The notes under the pieces were generated by a model. That model had not been told where the DNA came from. It was given only the letters and a program-made list of their open reading frames with translations, and did not search any database. Of a stretch of DNA of 64,000 nt, positions 1 through 12,000 are shown piece after piece (within the stretch, counting starts at the first letter, position 1; each line of letters starts with the position of its first letter). The stretch is from Mortierella alpina. Taxonomy: Eukaryota; Mortierellomycota; Mortierellomycetes; Mortierellales; Mortierellaceae. The translations under genes and the position numbers were made by a program. The DNA is taken from assembly GCA_029449245.1 (NCBI GenBank), contig JANATF010000006.1:1426001-1490000 (forward strand). The letters are read 5' to 3'.

Positions 1-2007
1 ACCGGGACAAACACTGAAGTCACCCTGGGCTGAATAGTCTCTTGCCTCGTGTCATGGACCCAGTTTAGATGCTGTTGCCATGTTCATGTTTCGGGATGCT
101 TGTTCTCCAGATGTTTCTGAAGATTGGACTTCGATGTGCTTGAGGTGTACTCGTGAGAGAAAATCGTGCAGCGCTTGACTGCAGCACCAAATTCACCTTC
201 GCAGGGCTCCAACGTGAAGTACCTCCACACATCTCTTGAGCGCTGGTTGCTGGGGACTGAGACACAGTCAGTGTTACGCGACAGTCAGAAATCGGGGACG
301 GATCAGAGACACAGCGTAGAAGGCTCGACCGGATGGCAGGCGGCGAGAACGTGTGCCGGTCAGCTCTTGCTCTCTTGGCCGTTGGGAGTCTGGAACAACA
401 GTTGGTCCTCTGTCGACGGCCTTCCCCTTCCCTTTTTGGTTCTTGGAGAGCGAGACGAACTGAAGGAAATCTTGGCGTCTTTTGGGTGGAGTAGCAGAAG
501 ACGACGATGCAACGGATGATGACGATGATGATCCTTTGATGATGATAGATCCATGTTCACGGATGATGGCGACGATGAAAAAGAATAGCCTTCCCCGCTC
601 TGCTCGTTGTTGATCATTTGGATGAGTCTGCAAAGAGCGGGAGGAAGATGCATATCGTTTTGCACGTTTCAAGCTTCAAATATCAGTAAGGAGGAGACGG
701 CTTTGTCTGTGGGCGCGTACACCTTAGCGCCTGGATACCCAACGTTACTAAAAGCGAACTTCCGTTCCACATTCCAATGATACAGGAGTGTAAAAAACTC
801 AGGGCCTAGCTTAAGCTTGGGCATCCGACAAAAGGTACGGTACCTGAGTACTCTTACAGAGAAGCCCAGGCACCAATGGCTACTGTTGAAAGAAGGCGAC
901 CGACTTTGGTGTCTGAAAACCTGACGTGTCATCAACGCCGGACCCACAAAGCGAGCTTTCGTTCCAATGATGCAGCGCCGTAAAGCTCGGGGCCTAGCTT
1001 AAGCTTGGGCACCCGACAAGAGATATAGTTTACCAGGCTCACAAATAACTCTCAAGCCGTAGGGCTGTCCTGTAGGCTCAAGAGTGAGGACTGCATTAAC
1101 GACTCTTTCGCGAGTTGTACCGCGTCGTTTTTCATGATAGGAACTGGAGGTTTTTAGTCCTGCTCAATGGTCCATGATAAGAGAAGTGAGGTTCATAGAC
1201 CGTCTGATAGAGTCTCTTTGCTTGCCACAAGGGGAGAGAACACCATTCATGATCCATTCAGGCGACCGATTCAACTTGTCAGCGAGGATGGATGGAAAGC
1301 CCAACATACAATCATGCGATTTTGCAATAGATCGATTTGCCATCTGAACAGCCATATATCCAGACTAACTCTGCAATTTTTGCTTTGACTATGATAATTA
1401 CACTTGTGCTTGTAAGAGTAACAGATCGAACGCGTTGTTAGCGCTCAGTATGTTAGGCATGCGTCAGCCGTCCATTTTCTTTCTTTCATTTCATATCATA
1501 TGGATCAATGGTCAACTTAATGGGTTTTTGTAAACGAAGATCCGACTGAATCGACTCGCACTTGTCGCAGGAAGTCTACAATGGATAAACAAAGACTGTT
1601 CAGTGGACTACTGTAAGAATGTTTAATTTCCAATGATGGCCACGATTGAACCCAGCGGCACGAGCACACTTTTAACTCTATTACCCTTGACGCCCGACTC
1701 ACTAGTCAGGTGGCATTAATATGTTATAGGAGGAACGACGATTTACTTTTCTCTTGGTGGATGTTTATAGAGTAGTAGATCAAAGAAGTCGTAATGGTGG
1801 CTGCTATGGTGTCAGCACTGGCACGGTGGTGCGAAGCGTGTTTTAAACGATCCGTCATGCAAACACACGCGATATCTTGCGATGTATTATTGGGTCTACT
1901 CAATTAAGAAAATTAGGATTATTAATAATCTCTCCCCAAGTGCATATTTCATTCCTTTACTCGGTACGGGAGTTTTCCGACTTACCTTGCCAATACTGTC
2001 AGAAAGA
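1..2007. other. Gene-poor region, no confident gene
   Basis: No reading frame here shows a recognisable family or a convincing exon structure. The longest is a minus-strand frame at 360-665 (101 residues, Ser/His-rich with an RGRP AT-hook-like tetrapeptide); its composition is biased and no domain is visible, so it is not called. The segment next to the 3' end of the Fanzor-containing gene (about 1700-2007) could hold a guide-RNA scaffold, because TnpB and Fanzor guide RNAs lie at or beyond the 3' end of the nuclease gene, but no boundary or structure could be defined by eye. Confidence 0.5.
751..1020. repeat. Imperfect direct repeat, two copies
   Basis: Two related segments lie at 751-832 and 948-1020. 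Both begin with an AAAGCGA word, pass through TTCCAATGAT and end with a shared GGCCTAGCTTAAGCTTGGGC core followed by AYCCGACAA. The cores are identical over about 20 bases and the flanks have drifted, including a small indel near the start. The spacing is about 188-197 bp. No gene context explains them; they could be a decayed tandem duplication or part of an element end. Confidence 0.6.
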
Positions 2008-5000
2008 CTATGCAGCCACTCCACGTGGCGCTTGGGAATGTGTTTGTGGTTGTGAGATGAAGCCGGACTCCAGGTCATAATCTCTGCAGAGGACGTCAGG
2101 CCAGCGTCCCTCTCTGAGGAGCATGAGAACAGCCCGGGCCATGTTCGTGGCGGCGTTGTGGTCTCTGTCTCTCTGAAATCCACAGCCAGGGCACTTGAGG
2201 CTACGGCCTTGCTCATCACAGACAGACTCACAATGGCAGCAGATTTTGGATGTTCGGAACTCGTCAACGCAAACGACGATCATATTCAGTGCCTGGGCCT
2301 ATAGCACAAAACAGGGTTTTGAGCATGAGAAACTACAGCACAAGTATGTACTTGCCTGATGATCATAATACACACCTTTTTCTTCAAGTGAGCAACAAAC
2401 TGTTGGTGGAGTATAGGTCCCTTGCTGGAGCCGAAATTACCGTCGCCAACCACGAAAATTGGTCGTGGCCCCTTGTCCGGATCCCATTTCTCTGTAAGCC
2501 CCGACGCACCGATTATCCGGTCTACGGCCCTGTTCAAGGTCGCCTTTATGGCTGTCTTGCGGTGATAGCCTTTAATCTTGAACATGCGCGAGGTATAAAA
2601 ATTGCGCAAATGCTCTTGAACAAGCATCAGCGACTGGACATGGTCCAGCAGGGACTGACTCAGCAGTATCCACGAAGGGCCTTGGGATTCATTGATCGGA
2701 ACCGAGCAGCTGACGGCGGTAATGGTGCTCTCGAGCTCCTCGATGTTTCGCGCCTTTGGGTTCTCGTCCTCCTGAAGCTGAACTGCAATTGTCTTCGCGC
2801 GCTTTGCTCTCTGCAACCCACTCAAATACGTCTTTGTGCAGTGCCTTTGAGACCCTTGACTCACAGACACGTTCTTGAGCATTCCAGGGGTCCGGGTGTC
2901 TATGACAGTGGCCGTCGCGGTGCTGCATATTCCAGGGTCGATCCCAACAATCACATAATCTGGGTCCGGCAACAGATCCTCGATGATCTCCTGGGAGGTG
3001 AAGATTGCGCGTGCGTCCGGTAGCTTGGCTCGAGTAGTGTTCGGAGGCGGAGTCGAAGGGGGCTTTTCCTTGGTGAGACCGTATGCTACCACCTGCAGCT
3101 CATGCCCATTTGTACAAATTGTGCCTGTTAAGGCGTATTTGCTGGTGTTCTCTCCTTGATCCAGCGACTCTTTGTTTTCACTGGCGGTTTGAAGATGTTC
3201 GCTCAAAAAAGCCTTGAATAGCGCTCTTGATTCGACATGCCGGGTAGGGTTTTCAAGTTCGAGCGCCAAGGCTTGGTAACGCCTCTGGTCCGCGTCTCCC
3301 AGACTTAAGAGCGCTTTACCGGCTGTAGCTGCACAGTCTTCGTCAGGACTCATGAGGACAGTGCTGCTGAGATACTTGAGTCGTGAACTGAAAAATAATC
3401 GGTACGTGAGGTCTCCAGGGTAGTCCGTGAGGTGGTTCATGGCGTCCTCCATTTTTTCTCCAAAGTCCAGTGGCATGCTCGGATTGGCATAGAGAGCCTC
3501 GATCAAGTGCCTCTCGGTTATGTGCACAAAAGAGTCAGTGAGTCCAGACTCTGGCAAAAACGTCATCTGTTGGCAGAGGTGTCATTTCGAGGTCTACCTG
3601 GTCGTACATGTCGCTGATCATGCCAGCAAAAGACGTCCTGAAGAAGGTTTGTAAAGAAGGTGTTGTTCCGGAACCCCGAGAACTCACTGAACTTTTCCCG
3701 CCTCGCCTTTACATCCGCAGGTGATAGGGTGGGATGGGCGGCGATCACCTCCGCAAAATAACAGGCAAGGGCTTGTTGCGCGCATCTCATAGCCTCATTG
3801 CCAACGTAGACCAGCTCCCGGATCAAAGACACGACCGTTTTGGCAAGTTCATCGCGTTCCGCCTCGTCACCGACCCCATTGTGGCGGAGACCAGCCCTGA
3901 CCTGAGCGCCCAATGTGCCGCAGTCAAGAGAGATGGTGGAGTACGCATTGGACAAGACTTGATCAACTATGGTTGACGGTCGTAACATCCTAATCCTGCC
4001 GGTCGTCGAGTCCGATGTATCTTGCCTAGCTCTCCTCGAGGACGGGTTGTAGAGAGTCTTTCGTTTTCGTTTGGTACTCTTCTTCTTGGTCTTCTTCTTC
4101 TTTGGGACCGCTGACGCGCTTGTTCCCTGGTCCTGCACAGCTCCCGCCTCTGGCATACTGTACATTGTGATCTTTAGCTTGTTGGAGCTCATGTAGTTCT
4201 CATGGGGCCGTCTGGTCGCTTTTGTGACCTCTCCAGCAGGGTTTGGTGCCTATAACGGTGACAGATGATTGTGTAAGTGATTGAAAAACCAATCGCAGAC
4301 CCATTACCCGGGAGCCTCGCTTTGAGTCATTAAAATTAATAATATTACCTGTTGACTTGAGGCAGACTGCATCCGATGTAACCGCTTGAAGGTCTCGACG
4401 TCCAGTATCATATCAGCAAGTTCCTGATCCAGTCTGCTTGTGGTGGCAGATGTCTCTTGAATGTCCTCCTCGAGTCGAATGAAAATACTGACAGCGTGCT
4501 GATATCGCTGAGGGGTGAGATTTTGTATGCCACGAGCTCTAGACACCGTGCTGCAGTAGTTCGCAAGAATTGCCTCCTCCGATTTTTTGCCTGCGCCGCG
4601 GATATTCTGCACAACGTCGACATTGGTTGAAAACCCCTGACCACGGACGTGCTCCGAGTAATCATTATTTGATACTACTGCAGCCACTCTCCACATTGGC
4701 CATGTCATGTGCAACTCGAACAGGATGTCGTCCATGTTGTAGCAGAGGAATTTGGTGCGATTTTTTGGGTCTTGCCGGAGGACCGTGTCAACGCCATGGA
4801 ACAAGAAATCGGAATCGCTTGTAGCTACAACGTCGCAGCCTGTGCTGGGTATGCAGACGTCAGCCTCTCCAGGACATTGGTGGACTTCCCATTCGGTCGA
4901 GAGATCCTCCATGAGACTTCCCAAGAATCCTTTTCCCATGACAGCTGCCGTTCGATACGATCTCATGGAACGCTCAGCGTTCCGCATCACCTTTTCCTTT

Positions 5001-5533
5001 CGAGCTCGATTCAGGATTGGGGCTAGATCCTCAGGATCGCTCGGTGGGTCTCGGGAAGGTGGTGGCGCGATTGCCAGTGCATTGCTCGGTGAAGTCACAT
5101 GGCGAGGTCGAGGCGGCAGGTGGATGGTTAGCATAGTCCGAAGGACCTGCAGTTGAACCGTCTTTGTCTGTTGCTCAGTGTGTTCCGCACGGTTGTCCCT
5201 GGCCTTCGTCTTTTGGATGCTTGGGCCGCCGTCAAAATGCAGCACCGCATGACCGGGACGAAAGCCCAGCTGCTTCAGCTTGGCGCTGACACATCTGGAT
5301 AGCTGAAGCGAGCACTCATTCTGAATATCGTCCTCGGACCGTTCGGGGCTGTTGCGACTGCGAGCGTCCTTACGCCGAATACCAAGCAAAATGGACCGTC
5401 TTGTGGAGCTGATGTAGGCTCTCAGGAGCGATAGGATGTCGATGTGGATGGTAGATTCGATATCTTGTACCTCCACGCTCTCTCCGGGAATCCCTTTGCT
5501 CTCCAAATAGCGAAACACTCCGTCGACCCCCAT
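2008..5533 (-). CDS. FEN1/XPG-like flap nuclease fused to Fanzor (TnpB-like) nuclease
   Basis: Exons on the minus strand are 5533-4349, 4249-3608, 3566-2376 and 2298-2008; all junctions keep phase 0 and give 1,102 residues. Residues 1-395 read as a FEN1/XPG nuclease. The start is MGVDG (family MGxxGL). The acidic metal ligands are all present: D32 (IHIDILS), D101 (HFDGG), E223 and D225 (CPGEADVC), D240 and D242 (ATSDSDFLF) and D291 (NNDYSEHVRGQG). A lysine-rich block near 444-459 (PKKKKTKKKSTKRKRK) looks like a nuclear localisation signal. Residues about 600-1,102 are Fanzor: RuvC-I aspartate near 819 (VGIDPG), GDGNF near 983, the DEFRTSK motif, a CxxC...CxxC zinc ribbon and RuvC-III (RDHNAATN). 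Fanzors are RNA-guided DNA nucleases; a role for the flap nuclease domain is inference. The second intron is only 41 nt and could instead be a frameshift. No terminal repeats were found. An alternative is two adjacent genes, with Fanzor starting at 4192. Confidence 0.75.
4250..4348 (-). other. Intron joining the flap nuclease and Fanzor halves
   Basis: The donor is CAG|GTAATA directly after codon 395 of the FEN1-like frame, and the acceptor is TTATAG|GCA. The 19 codons between this acceptor and the first ATG of the Fanzor half (4192) are open and in phase 0. This is the direct evidence for one transcript rather than two genes. Confidence 0.65.
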
Positions 5534-5586
5534 ACTGTGTAACGGTAGCGATTTGGTAGAGGGAGATAGAGATAGAGAGTGAGAGT

Positions 5587-5623
<37 letters not shown>

Positions 5624-8169
5624 GGTGTGTGTGTGTGTCTGCGTGTTAATAAGAAAGCCTAACCTCAAATACGCGCGCCCGCCAGTGGCTACTGATAAAT
5701 CTATCACAACTTCAGATGCGGTCGTCGCGATGTGCCCATGGTTGAAGCCAGGCATGTGTAGCTTGCCGCCCTTGCTTATGTAGCTTCGTTCTCCCCCCCC
5801 CAAGGTACTATTGATTCATGGGACTGGAGGTGCTTCAGTATTTAGGATTATGCGCTTATAAGAGCGAACAATAGGGCCACCGTCGAAAACAATATCCTCA
5901 GCCATTCGTCCGCCCGGACATCCTCGGCTCGCACTAAGAGACTACCTTACTTCATCCCTTAAGTGCATTACGACAATTACTGCACCCGAGTGTTGATATT
6001 TGAGCGTTAGGAATGCCAACGCTTTTGCGGCTACACTGCTCGCCCCATACTCATATATTAATCGCTCATCTCTATGTAGGCGGCAACTCCGGCTTTGAAT
6101 ATGAGACTGCAAAAACCTGGTGGAAGCTGAGTTCACGACGCTTTTCGATGTATGCAGGAATGGAACGGAACGACGAGACCATCCCCTCAAGTGCAAGGAT
6201 TATTTATTTAATTAATAATAATAACGAGCTTCAAGTACATACATACATCCTGCGCTGAAACATGCACTGGCATGGCTGAATTCGCATCAAAAACTCAGTG
6301 CTAAACTCGGATATCCGTGGTTCAAAAGAGCAAACCCGGTCACTGGTGTCTGAATGCAACACGGCAACGCGTGGTTATGCCAATCCTCCACTTCCCCGTG
6401 AGCATATCGAGTTGTTTATTCATTTCTATTATGAAAGGCAGCGTTGATCAACTAAAAACCCTGTGTGTCTCTATGTTTCGTGGAGGTTGGACTTAGGCCG
6501 ATGCAGCTGGCCATAGTGATAAAGTCTAGTGGTGCTGGGTTCAGAATGCCTGCAAAGACTATTTATGACATTTAGGTGTTGACTTCAGGAGCTCAAGCCG
6601 ATTCTCAACCGTCGCCCACTGCCTTTCGTTTCACACTCTCTGTAACGCTATTACTGACACGGTTTACGTGTGGGTTCATCTCCTGTTTAATACGATACAC
6701 TCATAGTTTCAAAGTGATCGATGTTCACGCTTTATTCCAGTCCTCAAATCGTCATTCGACGTACATGAACGAACAGTGAGCTGAGAGGCAAGGCATGTGG
6801 GCCTGAGCAAAGTCACCCAGTCATCTTACGGCTTAGTATGAAAGATAAAATGTGGGCTGAGTGTGCAGACATGTCGATGTATTTGGAGTCCTGGTCTCAT
6901 ATGGCTTTGTTTTTACGCGCCTTTATCAATACACCTTTTGAGTCCTGGATGAGATGCGTCGGACATGTAGGAAGCTAGTCTCTAGTGACACGAGGTCCAA
7001 AACTATATGCATCCATGTGTCTGATGTAAATGATCATGCGTTTGTATGGGGTATACCCCCCATGTTGTCATCGCATTGATGACGGACTATGTTACAACCA
7101 AACGCCTTTGGACAGCACATCTTTTGGAAGACAGATGTGCTTCCGGCGTCTAAATACGGTACGCAAGTGTGTTCAACCTTCAAGCAGTTTATAAATTTGC
7201 ATTACGGTTTCTATTTCCCGAAGCGTATTGGAATACGGAGGTCCGGTTTTTGTGAATCTGTACGATTATCGGCTGGTGACATTTCGCTGTCGGGTGTTGC
7301 AAAGGAATCGCAATGTTTGCTGCATTGTTGGACCCTGTCACTGTATCGCGTTCGATCCTCTAACTTTATCGCGTTGCGAGCCTCAGATTTGCAATTTTCA
7401 TAACGTTCAGCGACGCGTACGTAAGGCATATAGCCCATATCTATCGCGATGGTGTCTATGCACCGCTATAGCAGTGTATACAAAGACGAATGTTTGGTTA
7501 ATAAAATCGTCACTTACGTTCTTGCGTTTTTCTAGATATTCTGGTCACTGACCCCAAATTGTAGAACTATGTTATCGTCTCCGATTCGTGCCAAAGTGGA
7601 TGCAACGCATATAATAAAGCACGGCTCAGGAAAGTCTTTTGAACGTTCCTGCGCTTGGACTTGAGATATGATGTTTGAGGCTACAAGTGAAGTACTCATG
7701 AGGCTGAGGAGATGGATTTTCTTGAAAATGGTCATTTTTTCTTTTGCAAAAAAAAGTGAAATTGAAGAACACGCTTGAGATGAGACGAGCGCAGCTGGCC
7801 AGTTTTATTGAGACGACCGTAAAGGGTGCTATCATGAAAACACAAGGAAGGCACGCGCAGAGTCTCACAATTCTAGTGAGTAGCCGCAGGGTGTACTTTT
7901 TTCACGAGAGTCTCTTGCGTGTGAGTATGACTCTGATGACGATTCAATGTTGAAAATGAATGTCGAGGAACACATGGAAGTTCTTGTTACCGAAGGCGCG
8001 ACATACTTGCGATCTATTCGATTTTTCGCAAAAATGCGTGGGCGCAGTCATCAATGACAGAGTTCTGGGCAAACAGGAAACGCGACCTTAGCTCTACCCG
8101 CTCCTCCGAATGCCTTGACAGCGTCCTCCAACTTGTCTTCGGGCTCATACTGTATGTAACGCTGACAAG
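5534..8169. other. Intergenic region with no supported gene
   Basis: The segment starts with a GA/GT microsatellite just upstream of the fusion gene (about 5560-5640) and continues as AT-rich sequence with short scattered frames only. None has domain-like content or a coherent exon chain. No tRNA, repeat family or long low-complexity block was recognised beyond the microsatellite. Confidence 0.5.
5567..5637. repeat. GA then GT microsatellite
   Basis: A run of GATAGA and GAGTGA units passes into (GA)n and ends in (GT)n. It lies 30-100 bp upstream of the start codon of the flap nuclease-Fanzor gene, so it probably sits in its promoter or 5' leader. Confidence 0.85.
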
Positions 8170-8466
8170 ATGGCGCTGGCAAAGAGCCTACTGCCTGAAG
8201 CAAGACAACTTGTTGTGGCTAGGAACGAGATTCGGCTACTGGTGTTATTAGATCTGCCTTGCTCGCAGCTGATAGAGTCGGCTTCTATAGTCACTGAGGC
8301 TAATATTTGCCTCCCTACCGACGAACCCTCTTTAGCCGAAGTTCCGCCATATCCACCTCTGCCCCAATCTCAAAGTGGTGTATCTGCAAATAGGTCCATC
8401 ACAGAAGACACTCTATCTGCTCTACCTTTGCGCCGATCTCAGCGTGCAGCTTCTCGCCTGAAGTAG
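8170..8466 (+). CDS. Hypothetical 98-residue protein (weak)
   Basis: A single open frame runs from ATG 8170 to TAG 8466. It begins MALAKSLLPEAR, has a proline-rich middle and ends with a basic stretch LRRSQRAASRLK. No family is recognised. It could be the last exon of a gene whose upstream exons are not obvious, or a remnant of a mobile element whose C-terminus survives. It is reported because its composition is more protein-like than that of its neighbours, but the support is thin. Confidence 0.2.
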   Translation: MALAKSLLPEARQLVVARNEIRLLVLLDLPCSQLIESASIVTEANICLPTDEPSLAEVPPYPPLPQSQSGVSANRSITEDTLSALPLRRSQRAASRLK

Positions 8467-9033
8467 CATGATTGAAACTACCTATGCTGAGCTCTTGACT
8501 GGCACGGCCCGCCCCTTTGTGGGCTTGAAAATCATCCCGCTTCGAGTCTACTTATGACACACTGAAATTCGCAGCTCTCGTCTCGGGCGACATTAGGACT
8601 CTGTGGCAGCATCTCTTGAAGCGAACGAGAATGAAGTGTTCCGTTGGAGCATCGGCTGCCAGGGACGCGGATACATTGTTCGTCGTGCATCCTCTCCACC
8701 TCCATCAGGCCTCAACCGTGCCCTGTCTTTCGCCCGGTCGGTGTTACCCCAGAAACGACAGAGTTTTTTATTGCACACTCCGGCTCGGCATTGCGGCGAC
8801 CACCTATTTTCTTCACCTCTTCCATTCTTCACTTCATTCTTTTATTGCTTACCTCCCATTTCACACTCTTCACTCGCTGCACCTCTCTTCATTTCACCCT
8901 TGCCCCTGTTCATACTTTCTGTACTATACACCCTTGTAGCACCAGCCCTACTCTACTCCGCCTGCCTTGTCGCAGTCCTCTGATAAACACATACACCAGC
9001 CCCGAGCGCGCCTCAAGAGTAGGCCGTGTCACC
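8467..9033 (+). promoter_or_regulatory. Upstream region of VWA8, CT-rich leader
   Basis: The last 270 bases before the VWA8 start codon are pyrimidine-rich (long CTTCAC and TCTTC tracts, about 8800-8960), a pattern shared by promoters of other genes in this window. The start codon sits in a favourable CACCATGG context. No clear TATA box was seen. Confidence 0.5.
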
Positions 9034-12000
9034 ATGGATCCACAAAACGCCGATTCTGCCCGTTTGCGCTTGGAGCAGCTCTCTAGGGCGCTCTCGCATA
9101 CTGCGGACTATGTCATCGCTGAAAACCCAAACCGATCCGGCGGCCTGATTATCTCTGCCACCAAGAGCGCCTCGGCATCTGGTAAGTTCGGTTTTCCTCA
9201 CATACACTCTCACCCCGTAGATCAGCGCAAGTCCTTTTACGTTGATGCAATGGCGGGGTAGGCTTGTGCCAGGGTTTAGCAGTCTGAGGCACTGGTGAAG
9301 GCCTCTCGGCTTGATCGGCTTGCGCGCCTCTGATCATAATTTGTTTCACGTGGGAATGCCACACGGAGCGGACCTAACCTTAAAATGGGTCCCGACGGGG
9401 TGATCGGCCGAAATATCTCACTCACCGGTCTCTTCTCCGTGGGATGTAGAGTACGGCGAAGTCAAGATCGGCGATGTAACAGTCGCTGTCAGCCCAGCGT
9501 TGAACCCAGAGTTCGTGCCGAGCTACGACCAGCCCCTCTTTGAAGATTCACAGGTAATTACGACTATACTTCTCACCATGTCTAGCCAAGCGCCCGATCA
9601 CTTGAACCGCATCAGTCTAACACAGGCTAATCCATCATATTCGTAGGAAATTCTCCGTCACCTGCGATGGTAAGGTCTAAAGTGCTACCTTGGTTCAACC
9701 ATCGTCCTGTGGATCGCGGTGATCAGCATGACTCAAGATCGACTCTGTTTCCTCTTCACCTTTATTTTAGGATGATGCAGAAGGACAAGCTCGGCCAGGA
9801 TATGTTCCTTATCGGGTATGCACGACTGCGCAGACAGGAGGCTGAAGATCATACGTATCGCATCAAATGAAGCGTAGCTGAATGACTTATGAACCCTTTC
9901 CATTTTTCAAACAGGCCGCCTGGTCACCTTCGTCGCTCAATTGCCTTAAAGTTTGCGGAACTGTAAGTACCTGAGCGCCTCATAACACGCAGCTCGACTC
10001 AGTGGGGTTCATCAGAAGTATTCCACTAATGCTGATCGTTTTGATCACTGCTCTCTTATCGTAGAACGAACCGTGAGGTTGAATATGTCCCGCTGTCCAA
10101 GGATGTAACAGAGAGCGACCTGAAGCAGCGTCGCGAAATTGTCGGTGGAACAGCCTACTACGTTGACCAAGCCTGTGTTCGGGCTGCAATCGAGGGACGA
10201 ATCTTGATCCTGGATGGAATTGAAAAGGCCGAGCGAAACGTCCTGCCTGTTCTCAACAACTTGTTGGAGAACCGAGAGATGGCTCTTGAGGACGGTCGAT
10301 TTTTGGTCAATCCTAAGCGATTTGATGTCCTGGTCAAGGAAGGAGGTCAGTCCGCTATCGAGACTATGGAAAAGCACAAGTTGGTGAAGGTGAGCGACTC
10401 GTTCACAGTGATCGCTTTGGGTCTACCTGTGCCTCAATACGTCGGCCACCCATTGGATCCACCACTTCGATCCCGATTCCAGTCTCGCGATGTCAAGGCT
10501 CCAGGATTCGAGTCCCAGATGCAGCAACTGTTGGCCGTTGGTCCCAACGTGCCCAAGGATATGTTGGAGCGCTTGATCTCCGTGGCCATGGTCCTAGGCG
10601 CGCAACACTACAACAATTTGGGCAGCGAGTCTTCCGCAGCCTCGTCCATGGTCAGTAATGTTACCATACCCGAGTTTCCTGTCTCAATCGAGAGCGCTGT
10701 CAAACTTCTCAACAGTTTTGCAGAAGCTCAGCCTCGCTTCCTGTTGGACCTCATCTACCCATGGTCATTGCTGCCTACCTGCGAAGCAGAGCAGCGAAGT
10801 TTGATCGAGTCGACGTATCAACGATTCGGTTTTTTGGGTCATGGACGAGAGGAAGAGGGGTTCGACCAGGATGAAGGCAACATCATTCGCCAGTGCGACT
10901 CCACCTACAAAATCGTCACCATCGAGAAGGCCGGTCTAGCCACCGCCCGTGCAACATTCGAGCACACATCGGGTAAAAGGACCTCTGTTCTTTTGCACTC
11001 TGGTCCCTACCCTTTTGAGCCGGCAGAGTACTTTGTGGAGACGCCTTACCACATGTCGACACTGGTCAGCATGCTCCTTGCCCATTCAGTGGGGGACTTT
11101 TGTGTGATTGGATCCAAGGGTGTTGGAAAGAGTGCGCTGATGCGCCACTTTGGCAGAAACCTTGGCTATAAGGTTGAGTTCATCCCGCTGTACAAAGATA
11201 TGTCCTCTCGCGATCTTCTTCAGAGAAGAAGCACCACATTCTCAGGAGATACTATTTGGGAAAACTCAGCGTTGGTCAAGGCAGCCATGTCGGGGGCGTT
11301 GGCCGTCATGGATGGCATCGATACGCTTTCGTTCGGAACTATGGTGTCATTGCAGCGGCTTATCCATGAGCGCGAAACTGCTATGCCGGATGGTCGCAAG
11401 CTCTTGAGGCACTCTCATTACGACCAGCTTCAGGCCAAGTTTGGGTGGAGTCAGGAACAGATGGAAAAGAAGGGTTTGCTCCGTATCTCGCCCTCGTTCC
11501 GCATCGTGGCTCTGGCAAGACCTATCTCAAATGGCACGGAAGGAGGCAAGCCCGGTTCTTGGCTGGCACCCGAGATTGTCAGCATGTTCCAGTTCGTCAC
11601 TGTCCGCCCGCTTTCACTCCAGGTACGTGATATTCTGAAGCTGCTTTGTACTGGCGGGGCTTTTGCAGCAACTGTTAAGGCTATAAGTCATTATCAACGG
11701 TGTTAACTCTGGAAGGCGTTAATGTAATCTTAGGAAGAGACACAGTTACTGGAGACCCTGTCTCCTGGGGTCTCTCCTGAGAGCCTGGGCTTGCTGCTGA
11801 AGTTTGCCAATCATCTTCGCAACTCGCCAGATGAGACGATCAAGACTCTGTCTTCCGCCATGTCGACAAGGTAAGAATCAGCTATGCTGGCTCTAGATCT
11901 TCATACAAGAATGCTTGGCATACCTTTGTCTTAACGTAGGCGCCTGTTAATCTCATTCTCAATATTGTGATTCTTACGATTACCAACAGACAATTGATCC

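Noticed and set aside
360-665. 101-residue Ser/His-rich minus-strand frame
   Set aside because: No domain, no exon partners, low-complexity composition.
5534-5803. Upstream extension of the flap nuclease frame through the GA repeat
   Set aside because: FEN1/XPG proteins begin with MG at the mature N-terminus, which fits the ATG at 5533; the extension is microsatellite translation.
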